This document shows positions 38,387-49,556 of a stretch of DNA of 64,000 nucleotides, piece after piece. The stretch's first letter is position 1. The number at the start of each line of letters is the position of its first letter. The notes beneath the pieces are model-generated. The model had not been told where the DNA came from. It saw only the letters and a program-made list of their open reading frames with translations, and ran no database searches. The translations under genes and the position numbers were made by a program. This stretch comes from Allium sativum (lineage: Eukaryota > Streptophyta > Magnoliopsida > Asparagales > Amaryllidaceae), in contig CM060926.1 of NCBI GenBank assembly GCA_030737875.1, positions 160,839,579 through 160,903,578 on the forward strand, in the 5' to 3' direction.

Positions 38387-38830
38387 ACTCCTTATGGTGT
38401 TTGCGACAGAACTAAGATTGAGAATAGGACCGAGAGGATATACTTAAGAGATATCATGCGAGTAAGCTCTACAGAATAATAGGGATCAAGGATATACTCT
38501 TAGAAAGAGATATAATGCGCGTATCTAGTCTTCAATCTTCTAAGCCGCATTTTCTTGAGCTTAATCCTATCGTGCATTGACCGTCTTTTAACTTCACAAT
38601 TTCGTAGCTCTTAATTCTTATTTCCAAAATATGAGTTAGAACTCATTTCACCGTTGCCTCTCGTTCCACTTCCACTTATTCTTTTCCTAAAATACTTGGC
38701 TTCCACATAACTGCGTGCTCATGGTTTCATGCAAGCTTTACAAAATTCGTTAGTGAATCCTGGACCTCGTTTACATACTATACGGTATTCCACGCAGAAG
38801 AACTATCTCTTGAAAACAAATGCCAATCCA
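38387..38830 (-). other. Scrambled block of foreign gypsy fragments replacing RT/RNase H
   Basis: This is not RT. About 38565-38710 resembles a diverged copy of this element's own chromodomain region (37380-37515; shared GTTGCCTCTYKYTC and AATACTTGGYTYMACA). About 38735-38820 resembles its integrase region at 38140-38230 (shared GCTAGTGAATMYTGG, GGAACTCCA-like and ACTATCTCT). The divergence is far larger than between the LTRs, so the pieces come from another gypsy lineage. A 50-base duplication (AGGATATACTTAAGAGATATYATGCG) lies at about 38434-38524. Confidence 0.55.
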
Positions 38831-38937
38831 CGTTGCCAAATGTACTTACTAGGGTGATTTCTATAACCCATGCTTAAGCGAAATGGACTATCCGCCTTGG
38901 TAGCGAATACCACCGGAGCACCTCATTCTGAAATGCT
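38831..38937 (-). pseudogene. Degenerate start of reverse transcriptase
   Basis: Continuing the gag-protease frame past its stop gives SISE-stop-GAPVVFATKADSPFRLSMGYR. This corresponds to the conserved [22 protein letters not shown] start of Ty3/gypsy RT with stops and substitutions. The catalytic YxDD region is absent. Confidence 0.6.
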
Positions 38938-40605
38938 TCACCTAATGGAATTTTTCTCAAGCAACTCCTTGATTTTCTTGCTAAGCTCTCTTCTTTCTCG
39001 CGGGGCCATGTGCCTAACGGGCAATGAAACTGGCTTGGCATTATCAACCAGATAAATACGGAAGTCTATCTCGCTTCTAGGGGCTAACCCCTTCACCTCA
39101 TCAAAAACATCAGGATATTCTCGGACCACCCTCACAGATTGAAGGTTGTCAATAGATGAGTCGAGGGATTCAAGATAACATAACATGACGGGATCCAGAG
39201 GTTTACAAGAAATCTCTAGGGTATTGCCAAGGCGAGTCATAAGCCTCACTACCCTATGCTCACAATCGAGAATGGCTCCATAACTGGACAACCAATCCAT
39301 GCCCAAAATCAACCCGTGTCCCATAAACCCGAGAACATAAGCATTACACATGAATTCTACGCTCAAGATAGAGGTTTTCAAATCCATACAAATCGCAGAT
39401 AGATGGGCGGAGCCCCCAATCGGATTTGAAATACTAACGGGATTTTCAACTAGACTAGTACTTAGGTGCAAACTTTCAACAAGATCAGAAGAAATAAAAC
39501 TATGCGATGCGCCAGAATCAAATAAGGTGCGAACAGGATAATCAAAAATATAAACAAGGTTTTCTACAGAAATACTACCTCGATCAAAAACTGGAGCGAT
39601 GTTGAGAGTATGCACTTGCCCTCCAGAAGGTCCTGCTCGCTGAGTTTGCCTTTTCCCTTGTCCCCGCTTTTTCGGGCAATCCTTGCTATAGTGTCCAGAC
39701 TCTCCACCATGAAAGCATTTGTCCAACTTCCTCTTCTTCTTCCTACAGTCTTTGACTATGTGCCCAGTGATCCTACAGAAGTTGCACTTTCTTGTGTCCT
39801 TTGCCTTGTTGTTGTTAGCCTTGTTTCCCTTCTTGTTGTTCTTGTCTCCTTTCTCAGAATCTTCCTTCTTGCCTTGAGACTCATTTGCCTTGACCTCCTT
39901 CTTGCCACTTTTATCTTCCTCTTGAAGCAGGGCCATATTCACCAAACTCTCGAAGGTCGCCCCCATGGGTATGTGAGACATGGCCAAACCGTGCAATGGC
40001 TCGTTCAATCCTAGAGCAAAGTGTAGGGCCTTCTTCTGAGCTGTGTTAACCAAGTCTAGACCGAACCGAGCAAGTTGATTAAACGTATCCACGTATTCCC
40101 TAACTGTCATGTCCCCTTGCTTTAGAGATAGGAACCTCTCCATCTGAAGGTTCTCTTCTGTCGATGATAGAAACCTCAGTCCAAACCTTCTCCTAAAGTC
40201 ATCCCAATTCTGAATTGGCCTAGTAGTGGTGGTGACTACCCACCAATATGCAGCTTCCTCTTTCAATAGCCATACTGCCAACAGAACTTTTCTATGGTCT
40301 TTCACATCAAAGATAGCAAAGAGGTCTTCAGTTTCTTTTAACCAGTTTCTTTCCTCAACATAAGTCTCTGTCCCAACAAAATTCTTGCCACCCATCGCCT
40401 TAAAGTCCTTGCAAATCTTCCCGAAATCCGCTTGTGGATGCGGAGGAGGAGGAGGAACCTCAGCTACGGGAGGGGGAGGAATGTTAGCCACGGGGGAAGG
40501 AGGAGGAATGTCCGCGGGGCCGGCTTCATTCGCCCTTGCCTCCATGTACCTTCTAAACCAAATAGGTACTGGTACACCCTCCAGAATGGCAAAATTATCG
40601 GCCAT
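38938..40605 (-). CDS. Gag-protease polyprotein of the chromovirus (555 aa, C-terminally truncated)
   Basis: Gag forms the virus-like particle and protease cleaves the polyprotein. Residues 1-60 are Pro-rich. The gag domain covers about 60-230 (AYWWVVTTTTRPIQNWDDFR, then FLSLKQGDMTVREYVDTFNQ). A Lys/Asn-rich linker follows, then CCHC knuckle 1 (CNFCRITGHIVKDC, 274-287) and a second knuckle with Gly replacing the second Cys (297-310). The aspartic protease has LFDSGASHSF (active Asp at 363) and LILGMDWLSSYGAILDC. Residues 495-555 are the protease-RT linker, ending at a TGA where RT should begin. The uninterrupted frame is notable in an element lacking RT: gag and protease could still be made. 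The Met start is the first in frame, about 195 bases from the PBS. Confidence 0.88.
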   Translation of the reverse strand: MADNFAILEGVPVPIWFRRYMEARANEAGPADIPPPSPVANIPPPPVAEVPPPPPHPQADFGKICKDFKAMGGKNFVGTETYVEERNWLKETEDLFAIFDVKDHRKVLLAVWLLKEEAAYWWVVTTTTRPIQNWDDFRRRFGLRFLSSTEENLQMERFLSLKQGDMTVREYVDTFNQLARFGLDLVNTAQKKALHFALGLNEPLHGLAMSHIPMGATFESLVNMALLQEEDKSGKKEVKANESQGKKEDSEKGDKNNKKGNKANNNKAKDTRKCNFCRITGHIVKDCRKKKRKLDKCFHGGESGHYSKDCPKKRGQGKRQTQRAGPSGGQVHTLNIAPVFDRGSISVENLVYIFDYPVRTLFDSGASHSFISSDLVESLHLSTSLVENPVSISNPIGGSAHLSAICMDLKTSILSVEFMCNAYVLGFMGHGLILGMDWLSSYGAILDCEHRVVRLMTRLGNTLEISCKPLDPVMLCYLESLDSSIDNLQSVRVVREYPDVFDEVKGLAPRSEIDFRIYLVDNAKPVSLPVRHMAPRERRELSKKIKELLEKNSIR

Positions 40606-40786
40606 ACTGAAACGAAGAAAAAGATAGATTGAGAACGAGGAAACAAAGGATAGTGCTAATGGCTTTTGGGGAATAGCCTTTTAAAATAAACTAGACTTTT
40701 CTTGGAAAATACTTAATTGGTTTTGAAAATAGTTTTTCAAAAGGTAAGTTTAAAAAAACCTTTTGTTCAATCTCGTAAACCTTATG

Positions 40787-40798
40787 CTCTGATACCAA
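40787..40798 (-). promoter_or_regulatory. Primer-binding site, tRNA-Met type (chromovirus)
   Basis: The minus strand reads TGGTATCAGAGC two bases after the LTR terminus GTGTTACA. Confidence 0.9.
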
Positions 40799-43510
40799 AT
40801 GTAACACCCCACCTCCGCCAGTGCCACTCTTGCAAGCACACTAGCTTTGGAGGGGCGTTAAACGAGGTAAACATGCATGCAGATATCACAAGATAGAACA
40901 TATAAGTAAAACAGAGTAAATAAAGCAACGGATAAAACTACTATTTCAAAACCATAGTCAAGTTACATCAAAGTATTGTCATTATTTTCCAACTACTACA
41001 AGTCTAGAAAACATAAACTGAAAACTGGAAATAACATAAAGTAACTATCCCCAAAGTAGAATAAAGCCATAGCATGCTCAAGTCCAAGCCGTACATGAGC
41101 TATCCAGAAAAGCGGCTAAAGATCCAAGCTAGGTACCAGTGTTCCCACCCTGTAAACCTGGGGGGGGGGGGGGAACGGAAGAAAAGAGGCGAAAGAAAAT
41201 AGGTCAGTCAAAAGACTGGTAAGTCCTATCTACTATTAGTATAAAAACTAATAAAGTTAACTGAACATGTAAAACAGAGATGAGATGTAGGGTGATAACT
41301 GGCATGGTGAAAAATTAACAAGATAGATCAAGTGTGGCATCACATATACAAGGTTAGGTTGCACCAGGTGTGTACTAGTATTCCAATCCATGTCAAGTAT
41401 AAACAAGAAGTGATCCCTTGGCCCATGTTTGGCCCAACATCATCAGATGACCTAAATCAAGGTTCAACTACACGGTCTAGTCGATCGGCTCCCTATAAGT
41501 CTAACTCGTCGTGTATCGGTGTCATACGGCTTAATCATGGAATGTAGTTAACTATGCAAGGTCCACCCTAGGGTGTATCCAGCCCTAAGGTGTAAACCAC
41601 AGACACAAATCAAGCACGCACAGTCTAAACCTACTGGTGCCCATGTTCAACTCCGGACTTAATGTGCACGACCATGGTCCTCCTGAACAACCGGTGCACC
41701 ATTCAGCCGTCTCTTTTGGTCTCTTACAATCAGTCCAGTAATCTTGCCCCACCCAAGCCTAGTCTAGGGTATCCAGATACTCCCAAGTGGGTTACTGCTG
41801 AAAAGGACCACGTAACTAGGATTTCAAGCGGGTTAAGTGTGGTTAACCCTATCCTAACCATGTATTGAGTTGCTCAAGTGTATCCAAGCAGTTCATGACT
41901 TAACCCTATCAATACATCGTGTTTAATTGGTTAAGTATTCAAGTAGTCCATAACTTAACCCTCCCAACCTATCGTGTTTAATTGGTTAAGTGTTCAAGTG
42001 GTCCGTGACTTAACCCTACCATGTGGCATTAATTAACTTAATGCACCCCAACCTATCACATTAGGCTTTGTTGTGGTTACTAGTTAAGCCGGGCGGGTCC
42101 GGGTAGCTTTACACCACAACCTAGTCTAACCTCGGGTTTCAAGTGCGATGTGACCAACTACTCACATTAGGTCCTATTGTTTGTAGCCACTAGTTAAGCC
42201 GGTCGGTTACGGGTAGATTTATGCTACAAACTCAACCCAACCGCGAGTTGGCCACTTTCATGTTTTCTACATGTCATGTCCACGTTCATGTTTCAAACAT
42301 AATCACATGTCATATTTCAAGTCATGTTTCATGTCATTTAAGTTTACCCATAACGTAACCCCATCGCACGTAAGTTCGCATCAACGCAAATAGATCAAAA
42401 AGGGGGAACATAAGAATATGACAAGGTGGGCATAAGATGGCAAGGTCTATCACAAGTTAAACGTGGTGATATTTGAGGCAAAAGGGGTTCATCATACTAG
42501 CATATGGCCTCAACATGTATGATAGCATAAAAGGTGACTTGGCCTCAAACATATCAAATAGCATAAGGGTGCTTTGGCCTCAAGCATGCATAATAGCATA
42601 AGGGTGATTTGGCCACAAGCATGCATAATAGCATATAGGCTCAATATCATCATATGCATGTTAAGAAACATGAGGGGTTAAGGTTGGTTAACATGCATAA
42701 GCCATAATCCATTTCATAGCATTTTTCCCAAAGGTCAACATGAACGGTACTAGGTTCATGATAGGTCCACAATCATAGATCAAGAGAGGCATGAATAGAT
42801 CTATGCATACAATGATAGGTTCAAGGCAAATATTGCACTTAGGTCCAATTCCAATCTACATATGTATGGCATTAAACTTAGCAAATAGGGTGATACACTT
42901 GTGATTAGCATATAGGTTCATAACATCATATGCAAGTTAACATCAAGGTTTTAAGATGGTTCTATGTTGCATTTATGCATAACTACCAAGTTCTATGTTG
43001 CATTATGCATAACCAACAAATAAAGCTCATAGCTTTCTACCCAAAAATCAAGGTAAATGATACTAGGTTCATGATAGTGCCACAATCATAGATCAAAAGA
43101 GTCATACATGGATCTATGCATACAAATATAGCCCAAAAGTCACATTTCAACTTGCTACATGATCATATTAACTTCATAGTTTAAATCTAAGAGTAGAATA
43201 GGGCTTACAAATCGTGGCTATGAGAAGTAGAACACAATAGAACAAGATAGAGACGCTGTAGAAGCTCTAGGGACCCTCAAATCAAACAAAGCTCCAAGTT
43301 GTCTTGTTGGAGAAGAAGCAAATCCCTTGATTTGGTGAAGAAAGCTAACTCTACTCTCTTGGTTTGATGTAGAAGGATTGCACTTTGGCCTTGAATCTAG
43401 TTATGGAAGCTCAAGTTCATATGAATGAAGATGAAGGCCATGATCAAGAGGAATTTTGGCAGCACTTAGTTACTAGATTGATTTGTGTGAGTTTAGGGTA
43501 GGTCTAGGGG

Positions 43511-43520
43511 TGTTTTTATA
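43511..43520 (-). promoter_or_regulatory. TATA box in chromovirus 5' LTR
   Basis: TATAAAAACACCCC on the minus strand would drive the genomic RNA of the element. Confidence 0.65.
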
Positions 43521-43679
43521 GGAGTAGAGACAAGTTTAGGCCATAGGATTAACCCTAGTTTAGATCTAAACCATCAAAAATCGTCACAGGCCAGCAGAAC
43601 ATACCAGAGAACCAAAACAGGTGCACTAGTCCAGCCAGGGTCAAGCCAGAAAGCTGTGCAGGTTTCTGGCTCGACACGG

Positions 43680-43738
43680 GCGCACTTCCCAAGTGCGCCA
43701 GTGTATTTTTGTGCTGGCGCACTTCACAAGTGCGCCAG
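43680..43738. repeat. Two tandem palindromes upstream of TATA (5' LTR)
   Basis: GCGCACTT-CCC-AAGTGCGC (43680-43698) and CTGGCGCACTT-CAC-AAGTGCGCCAG (43714-43738) share the core GCGCACTT/AAGTGCGC. They lie 160-220 bases upstream of the TATA box on the transcribed strand, a suitable place for a bound regulator. Binding is not demonstrated. Confidence 0.7.
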
Positions 43739-43954
43739 TGCATTCTGGCTGGTTTTCGGTTTTTCTGCCTAACTTCGTTCGTCCATATCTTCTTCATACG
43801 GACTCCGATTTTCGAAAACTCGGACTCTATTTCGCGTATTTTTCCGAGACGAACGCAATGGCGCAGCCCGTTTCCCTTGATTCAGATTTCAAAATTTAAT
43901 TCTGCCTTGATTTATGTTATAACATTTTATAAAAATTCGGGTTGTTACACTCAT

Positions 43955-46940
43955 TCACTTGGTCTAGCCAAAGATCTGATCCTACTCTTGGCAAGCTTGA
44001 TCGCTTCCTTTTCAATTCATCATGGGAAGATCAATTCCCTTTATCAATGGTCCACAGTCTAGCCACCATTATATATGATCATTTTCCCATCTTACTAGAT
44101 ACTGGATCAATCAATTTATCTAATCGTCCCTTCAAATTTGAATGATTTTGGCTCCTGGAATCATCTTTTTCAGATTTTGTGAAAACGGTTTGGGCCCAAC
44201 CTGTTCAAGGCCAATCCGTAGCCCATTGTATTGTTTTAAACTAAGATCATTGAGGAAATTAATTAAACCTTGGGCCAAACATATTTGGCGATCCATTCGA
44301 TCACGTATCTCTATTCAGGATGCAATACTTGACCTCAATATCACGGAGGAATATCGTCCCTTGAACAACGATGGAAGAATTTTTTTTTAAAATCTAGAAA
44401 ATGAATTAGACAGACTCTTTAAACAAGAAGAAATTGGGTGGAAACAAAGATAAAAAACCAAATGGATTGAGGAAGGGGATCGAAATACAGCTTATTTTCA
44501 TCGACTAGCCGTTGGTAGAAAGCGATCATCCATCATCTCTGAAATAATTCATAATGATCAATCTATTACTGACCAAGCGTCCATTCTTCATCTCTTTTCA
44601 AGCTACTATCATTCAATTCTTGGCAATTCTCCTCCTTTTTTTTACCACCTATTGACTGGAATTATCTATACCCTAACCCCTCTTCTCTTTCCATCAACCA
44701 ACAATTCATTGAAAATGAGATTTGGGTCGCAATTAAAGAAATGGATGTTGATAAGGCTCCTGGGCCTGACGGGTTTGGGCCATCCTTTTTTAAATATTTT
44801 TGGCCTATCATTAAACATGATATTTTTGATATGTGCATGGAATTCTATGAAAACCCTAATCAAATATCCAGATTAAACTATGCTAACATTGTTCTCATTC
44901 CCAAATTTGTTGGTGCTAACTCTCTTTCAACCTTCTGCCCTATCAGCTTTCTTAATACTTCCTTCAAAATCATTACCAAAGTGCTTGCAGATCGTCTTCA
45001 ATCTATCATTTCCCTCCTCGTTAGTCCTGAGCAAGTCAGCTTTCATTCATGGCCAAAACATTCTAGACTACGTTGCAGCAACACAAGAAGTGTTATCCTT
45101 CTGTCATAACACCTCAAACCCCGGAGTTCTCTTGAAATTGGATTTTTCCAAAGCTTTTGATTCTGTCAATTGGGATTTCATTATGCAGATGATGAAACAT
45201 AGAGGCTTCTTAGCTAGATGGTGCAATTGGATAGAAAACATTTTGAACACAAGTTTCTCATCCAGCACAATCAATGGTAGTTCAGGCAGTTTAATCAAAT
45301 CAACTAGATGACTTAGACAAGGAGACCCATTATCCCCACCCGTATTTGTTCTTATAGCTGATATCTTTAATCAAATGATGAAAAAAGCCATTGCTAATAA
45401 TCTTCTTGATGGTATACATCTCCCAAATTCTACAATTTCAATCACCAACTTGCAGTTTGCCGATGATGCCATTATCTTATCCTCACCTGATCTCAAACAC
45501 ATTCACTACCTCAAAGTCATGCTGTATGTTTTTGAATTGATCTCTGGCCTCTCAATTAACTTTTCCAAAAGTTCAATTATCATGTTGGGGAATTTTGATC
45601 ACTTGAGTCATGCAATATCTTCTCTCCTTAACTGTCCCATTGGACATTTTCCCATTTCTTACCTTGGCATTCCCCTTAGACCCTCAAAATTACTGAAAAA
45701 TGATTGGTATCCTCTCATTCACATGATTGAATCAAGACTATCTGCATGGAAAGCCAGCTCTTTATCTTATGCTGGACGTGTTGTACTTGTAACATCGGTA
45801 CTTTCTGCAATCCCCACTTATTGGATTCTTTTCATAAGTTACCTAAATGGGTAATTAACAAAATTGATTTAATTAGAAGTTCTTCCTTATGGAATGGCAA
45901 CAACATCAAAAGACTTTTTAACTGGCAAACTGTATGCTTACATAACAATCAGGGAGGTTTAGGCATTGTTAACCTTTCAAACTTCAACATAGCACTTCTC
46001 TCAAAATGGATATGGTGCATAATCTCCCTTGTCTCTTTTATCTAGAAATCATGGATTCTTTCTCTTTATTATTCCTCTAATCCCTTTTTGTTCCACATTT
46101 CTCCCCTTCACCTAAACCATCTACTTTTTGGTTAGGTGTTATCTCATCCTTACCTAGAATCAAAAATTTATTTCATGTCAAATTGGGCAATGGTTCTTCG
46201 TGTCTATTCTGGTTCGACATTTGGCATGATGAGCTTCCTTTATCTATTCATTTCCCCGCTCTCTTCTCGACTGCCAATCATTTGTTTAACTGTGTTGCTT
46301 CAGTCACATCTTCTGTACCCTTTTGCCTCACCCCCTCCGCTATCTTTGGCACTTCTATTTTCCTTGACCTTCTCATTGTGGCCAATTTGTTTCGCCAGAT
46401 TCACTTATCTGATTCTCCGGATTGTTAATTTTGGGCTTTATCCCCATCTAAAGGCTTCACTGTTGCATCTCTATGCCATTTCCTCAACATTGCAGCGAGA
46501 TCTTTTTATTGTTCAAGAGTTTAGAAATGTAAACTTCCCCGAAGAGTTATCTTCATTCAACGGTGCCTCATTCATAAAAGAATAAACACTAGAGCTAGAC
46601 TCTATAGGCATAATTTAATATCAAACCCTAATTGTGCCCTATGTTGCAATCAAGAAGAAACTTTGTATCACTTATACTTTGACTGTGATGTATCATACCC
46701 CATCTTTGTTGCAACTAGTGCACATTTATTTGGTCGCATCCCTGCTATTTCATCAGTTTTTGACTACTGGCAGTATAATCAGATTGATCCCACTCTGGAT
46801 TCTTTTTTAACAATTTATTGTTGGTTCATATAGAAAGAAAGAAATGCATCAGCATTTGATAAACCTCGTAAACACTTTGATGAAATACGCAGACTCATTA
46901 TTCATCTCTATTGTAACTGGAAAGGTTTGGCAGCTTAGGC
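43955..46940 (+). pseudogene. LINE segment 4: ORF2 endonuclease end, reverse transcriptase and zf-RVT
   Basis: The segment resumes ORF2 with FTWSSQRSDPTLGKLDRFLF and DHFPILL, the last endonuclease motifs. RT follows: KAPGPDGFGPSFFKYFWPII (44755-), NYANIVLIPK, FCPISFLNTSFKIITKVLADRL, LKLDFSKAFDSVNWDF (catalytic Asp), LRQGDPLSP, FADDAIILS (catalytic FADD, about 45460) and GLSINFSKS. After YLGIPLRPSKL and WKASSLSYAGRVVLV comes the C-terminal zf-RVT region with CALCCNQEETLYHLYFDC (about 46630-46690). Frameshifts lie near 44130-44740, 45110, 45855 and 46030, and in-frame stops are numerous, so it is dead. The stop is near 46940. This is a plant L1-clade LINE. Confidence 0.88.
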
Positions 46941-47268
46941 ACAATTCATACTGGTTGTGCCTCTTCCAGATAGCCCCATTGAGTCTGTTGGATCTAACCA
47001 GGGAAGCTCCAGTCCGGATTTACACTGAATGAATACACAAGTGTAGCTTGAAAGATTTAGTGGTGAAATGCAATTTATCTATGTACATGATATTATTCAT
47101 GTATATGGTGTGGAGGTTTTTGTGGGGTTGTAATGCCTTGAACATTGCTCGTTCAGCTTGATTTGCCACGAGTTGGGCTTGTCAACTGGCTTATCTATTA
47201 CATATACATATATATATAATATTAATCGGCTGGGTAGCTCCATGCTACTCATTCGTCTTCCTCATTTT
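46941..47268 (+). mobile_element. LINE 3' untranslated region
   Basis: About 330 non-coding bases follow ORF2, including an AT microsatellite near 47195-47220. The end reads GGGTAGCTCCATGCTACTCATTCGTCTTCCTCA followed by a T run rather than poly(A). The LTR E sequence resumes just after. Confidence 0.6.
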
Positions 47269-47275
47269 TTTTCAA

Positions 47276-49009
47276 ATAGTCGCAATGGAACCGTTTATAA
47301 ACTATAACATTTTATTTAATAAAATATATAGATTTTTAATATAATTAAATATTGTTTTAACCCTAAATTTAATTAAAAAGGTTTCCGGATAGTTATATAT
47401 GCTACTGGAATATAATGGAAGTTGATAGAGGTTTGAAATTTAGTTTAATGATGATTTAGTAGAAAAATGTGAATTTTATATTAATTTAATGAAGTTAAAA
47501 TTAGCTAATTCTGAAATAATTATGGATTTTAACGAAATTAGTTTCATTGAATCAGGAATGTTATTGTATGAAAATAAATTTCATGGCGATCCGATGTCGC
47601 GACTTCGGTAGCCATAAACGTACTGCTATTTTGCGTAACGTTTATTAAATGAATTTAATTCGAATTGAATGAATTTGTTTACAACTTGAGCTAACATTCT
47701 AATTAACACGCGAGACCTGTACCGTTGAATTTGTATCAACGTTTAGAGTCAGGATATGTATGATTCGTTATTTTTGGAGACTTAGTAATTTGGTGTCCAA
47801 AATAGCGTTGTTTTGTTTGTAAAACATCGTTTTGGGAGAACAGGCTTGGAATGCGATGAAACTTGTGTTGTTGGATCTGAATTGGCAAGTTATTATAGGA
47901 TTTTAATTTTTGTATCGATTGGACTTACCGTTCGATTGTGGGAATGGTAAATGCTTAGATTTTAATCGTTTTATCGATTTAATATGAAACTTAAGAATAT
48001 CAAATTTTCAAATGACTACAAAATTTAACGAAACTAATTTTATTGAATCCGCAATAATCAACTATTGTAAGATTTCAAGTTTTGAGCCAATCGGATTGAA
48101 TTTGTGATCGTGCGCAAATTAAACGCATATCGATTCACGTTGTGCAATTATAAAAGGAATTTTACAAACGATCTCGGAATTCGAAGAAACAAGTTCCATC
48201 GTGTCTGGAATATTTAAATATGTTAGGACTTCAATTTTTATTACAATCGGAGGTCATATGAGGTGGGTTTTGCGTGAAACTTATGGCGTAAGTTTTGTAA
48301 AATAATAAAATATTATTAAAACATGTATACATAAACACACCCTAAACCCTAATTTTGTGTCAACCACTACATTGCATTGTCAAATTTCTGGCCGCCTCCA
48401 TCTAATTTAATCAAAGATCAAAACCCTCCCAATTTCACATCAATTTTCCTTTCAATCTGTAAATCGAATTCCAAATTCCCTAACTACAAAGGTGAAGATC
48501 TCGTTGAGGGCTAAGTAATCGACGGTGGTGATCGAATTTTATCTATTGAAGTGGCCAGAATCACTACAGGAGCAGATGAAATTCATGAGCAATTATAGGG
48601 CGAACGAGGAGATCGAGTTACATGGTGTTACAAGCGTTGGTGGAGGGAAGCCAAGTGCTCCATCCGGCATGATCTGATAGACGTCCGGAGTTGTGTAGCT
48701 ATGATATTTTTTAAGTCGAGGTTGGTGTAGTTGTGAGCGTGAAGGAGTCTGGTGCAGAAGGAATCACGATTTCAAAGTGAACGAAGAAACAGAAACAAAT
48801 CGAGCCATGTTTACTCAAGTAACGTAATTAGTAATAATAATAATTATAATAAATGATTATTTATCTAATTAAAAATCGTATGACTAAAATGATTAAAACT
48901 CGTGCATATCTTATCAGAATTGAACGAAACAAGCTACGTTGGGACCGTGGAGATGAATATTACATTCTGGAACTGACTTGCACTGTAGTGGAGACTGTTG
49001 GGAATTTGA
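47276..49009 (+). mobile_element. LTR E, second fragment
   Basis: The old plus-strand LTR resumes with ATAGTCGCAATGGAA. U3 modules occur at about 47531, 47855, 48027 and 48183 (a fifth near 47695 is degraded), all spaced by about 160-170 or its double. A TATA-like TATACATAAACAC at 48326 is followed by CCCTAAACCCTAATTTTG, then a GC-richer R region to about 48800. No gene is supported; the 123-codon frame at 48853-49224 runs across the CACTA border. Confidence 0.65.
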
Positions 49010-49012
49010 TTA
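49010..49012. repeat. Target-site duplication of outer CACTA, left
   Basis: TTA is repeated at 59088-59090. CACTA elements make 3-base duplications. Confidence 0.85.
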
Positions 49013-49029
49013 CACTACAACAAAATAGA

Positions 49030-49300
49030 TCTATTACAATGGGCAATGCCTGCTGTAATAGGGGTTTTACAGTGGCTAGCCCGCTCGCTGTATTAGGGCA
49101 TGTTGTAATATGTCCTCTTTTACAACGGGTAATTAACATGATAACAGGCGGTTGTAATAGAACTTATACAACGGTCTTATGTTTTTTTTGTATGTTACTT
49201 CAATATAATAGTAGCCCGTTGTAATATTTTTTGCAATAGGTATTGACCGTTGTAATATCTTCTATAATAACAATTAATGCCTGTTGTAAAATGCTGAAAG
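49030..49300. repeat. Left subterminal repeats, outer CACTA
   Basis: About ten copies of CGTTGTAATA or its complement TATTACAACG occur in both orientations. In CACTA elements such arrays are the binding sites of the TNPA-type protein. Confidence 0.8.
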
Positions 49301-49556
49301 TTGTAATGGATTTGAATATTACACATAATATTAATAATATTAACAAGAATTGGATATTTAATTCAAAAATTATTTTTAAACAAATATTTGTTACAATTTC
49401 AAATAGTACGCATAGTGTTTCCCCTCTATTTACATAATCACTTGTACATACACTTCCTCAGTACATTTCACTCGTATACATTGACTCCTCCCTACACACT
49501 TATTCACTCATATACATGTTTTGGTAACTCATCCCTGAAACTTCCTCTTCATACAT

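Larger units (their letters stand above)
33560..43949 (-). mobile_element. Tekay/Del-like chromovirus (Ty3/gypsy), internally deleted
   Basis: The 10,390-bp element has LTRs of 3151 and 3150 bp, a tRNA-Met PBS, a PPT and exact 5-base TSDs. The interior (36711-40799) encodes on the minus strand gag-protease, then a short degenerate start of RT, then a scrambled block, then integrase with a C-terminal chromodomain. The RT core and RNase H are missing. Long LTRs, the TGGTATCAGAGC primer site and a chromodomain after integrase are typical of the Tekay/Del lineage; the lineage name is an inference without a phylogeny. By eye the LTRs differ at about 40 positions (about 1.3%) plus the length of a G run. 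Confidence 0.9.
40800..43949 (-). repeat. Chromovirus 5' LTR (3150 bp)
   Basis: It has the same termini and structure as the 33560-36710 LTR; the G run is 14 bases here (41160-41173). The TATA box is at 43511-43520. The palindromes at 43680-43698 and 43714-43738 are both perfect in this copy. Confidence 0.92.

Noticed and set aside
37660..38479. Plus-strand open frames opposite the integrase
   Set aside because: These are shadows of the minus-strand integrase-chromodomain coding sequence.
5712..40798. tRNA-like strings TGGTATCAGAGC
   Set aside because: They are only primer-binding sites next to LTRs; no cloverleaf sequence follows.
48338..48353. CCCTAAACCCTAA, telomere-like motif (also near 220-235)
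   Set aside because: Only one or two units occur, each just downstream of an LTR TATA box, so they are part of the LTR.
48853..49224. 123-codon plus-strand frame
   Set aside because: It crosses the CACTA terminus at 49013, so it joins LTR and transposon sequence by chance.
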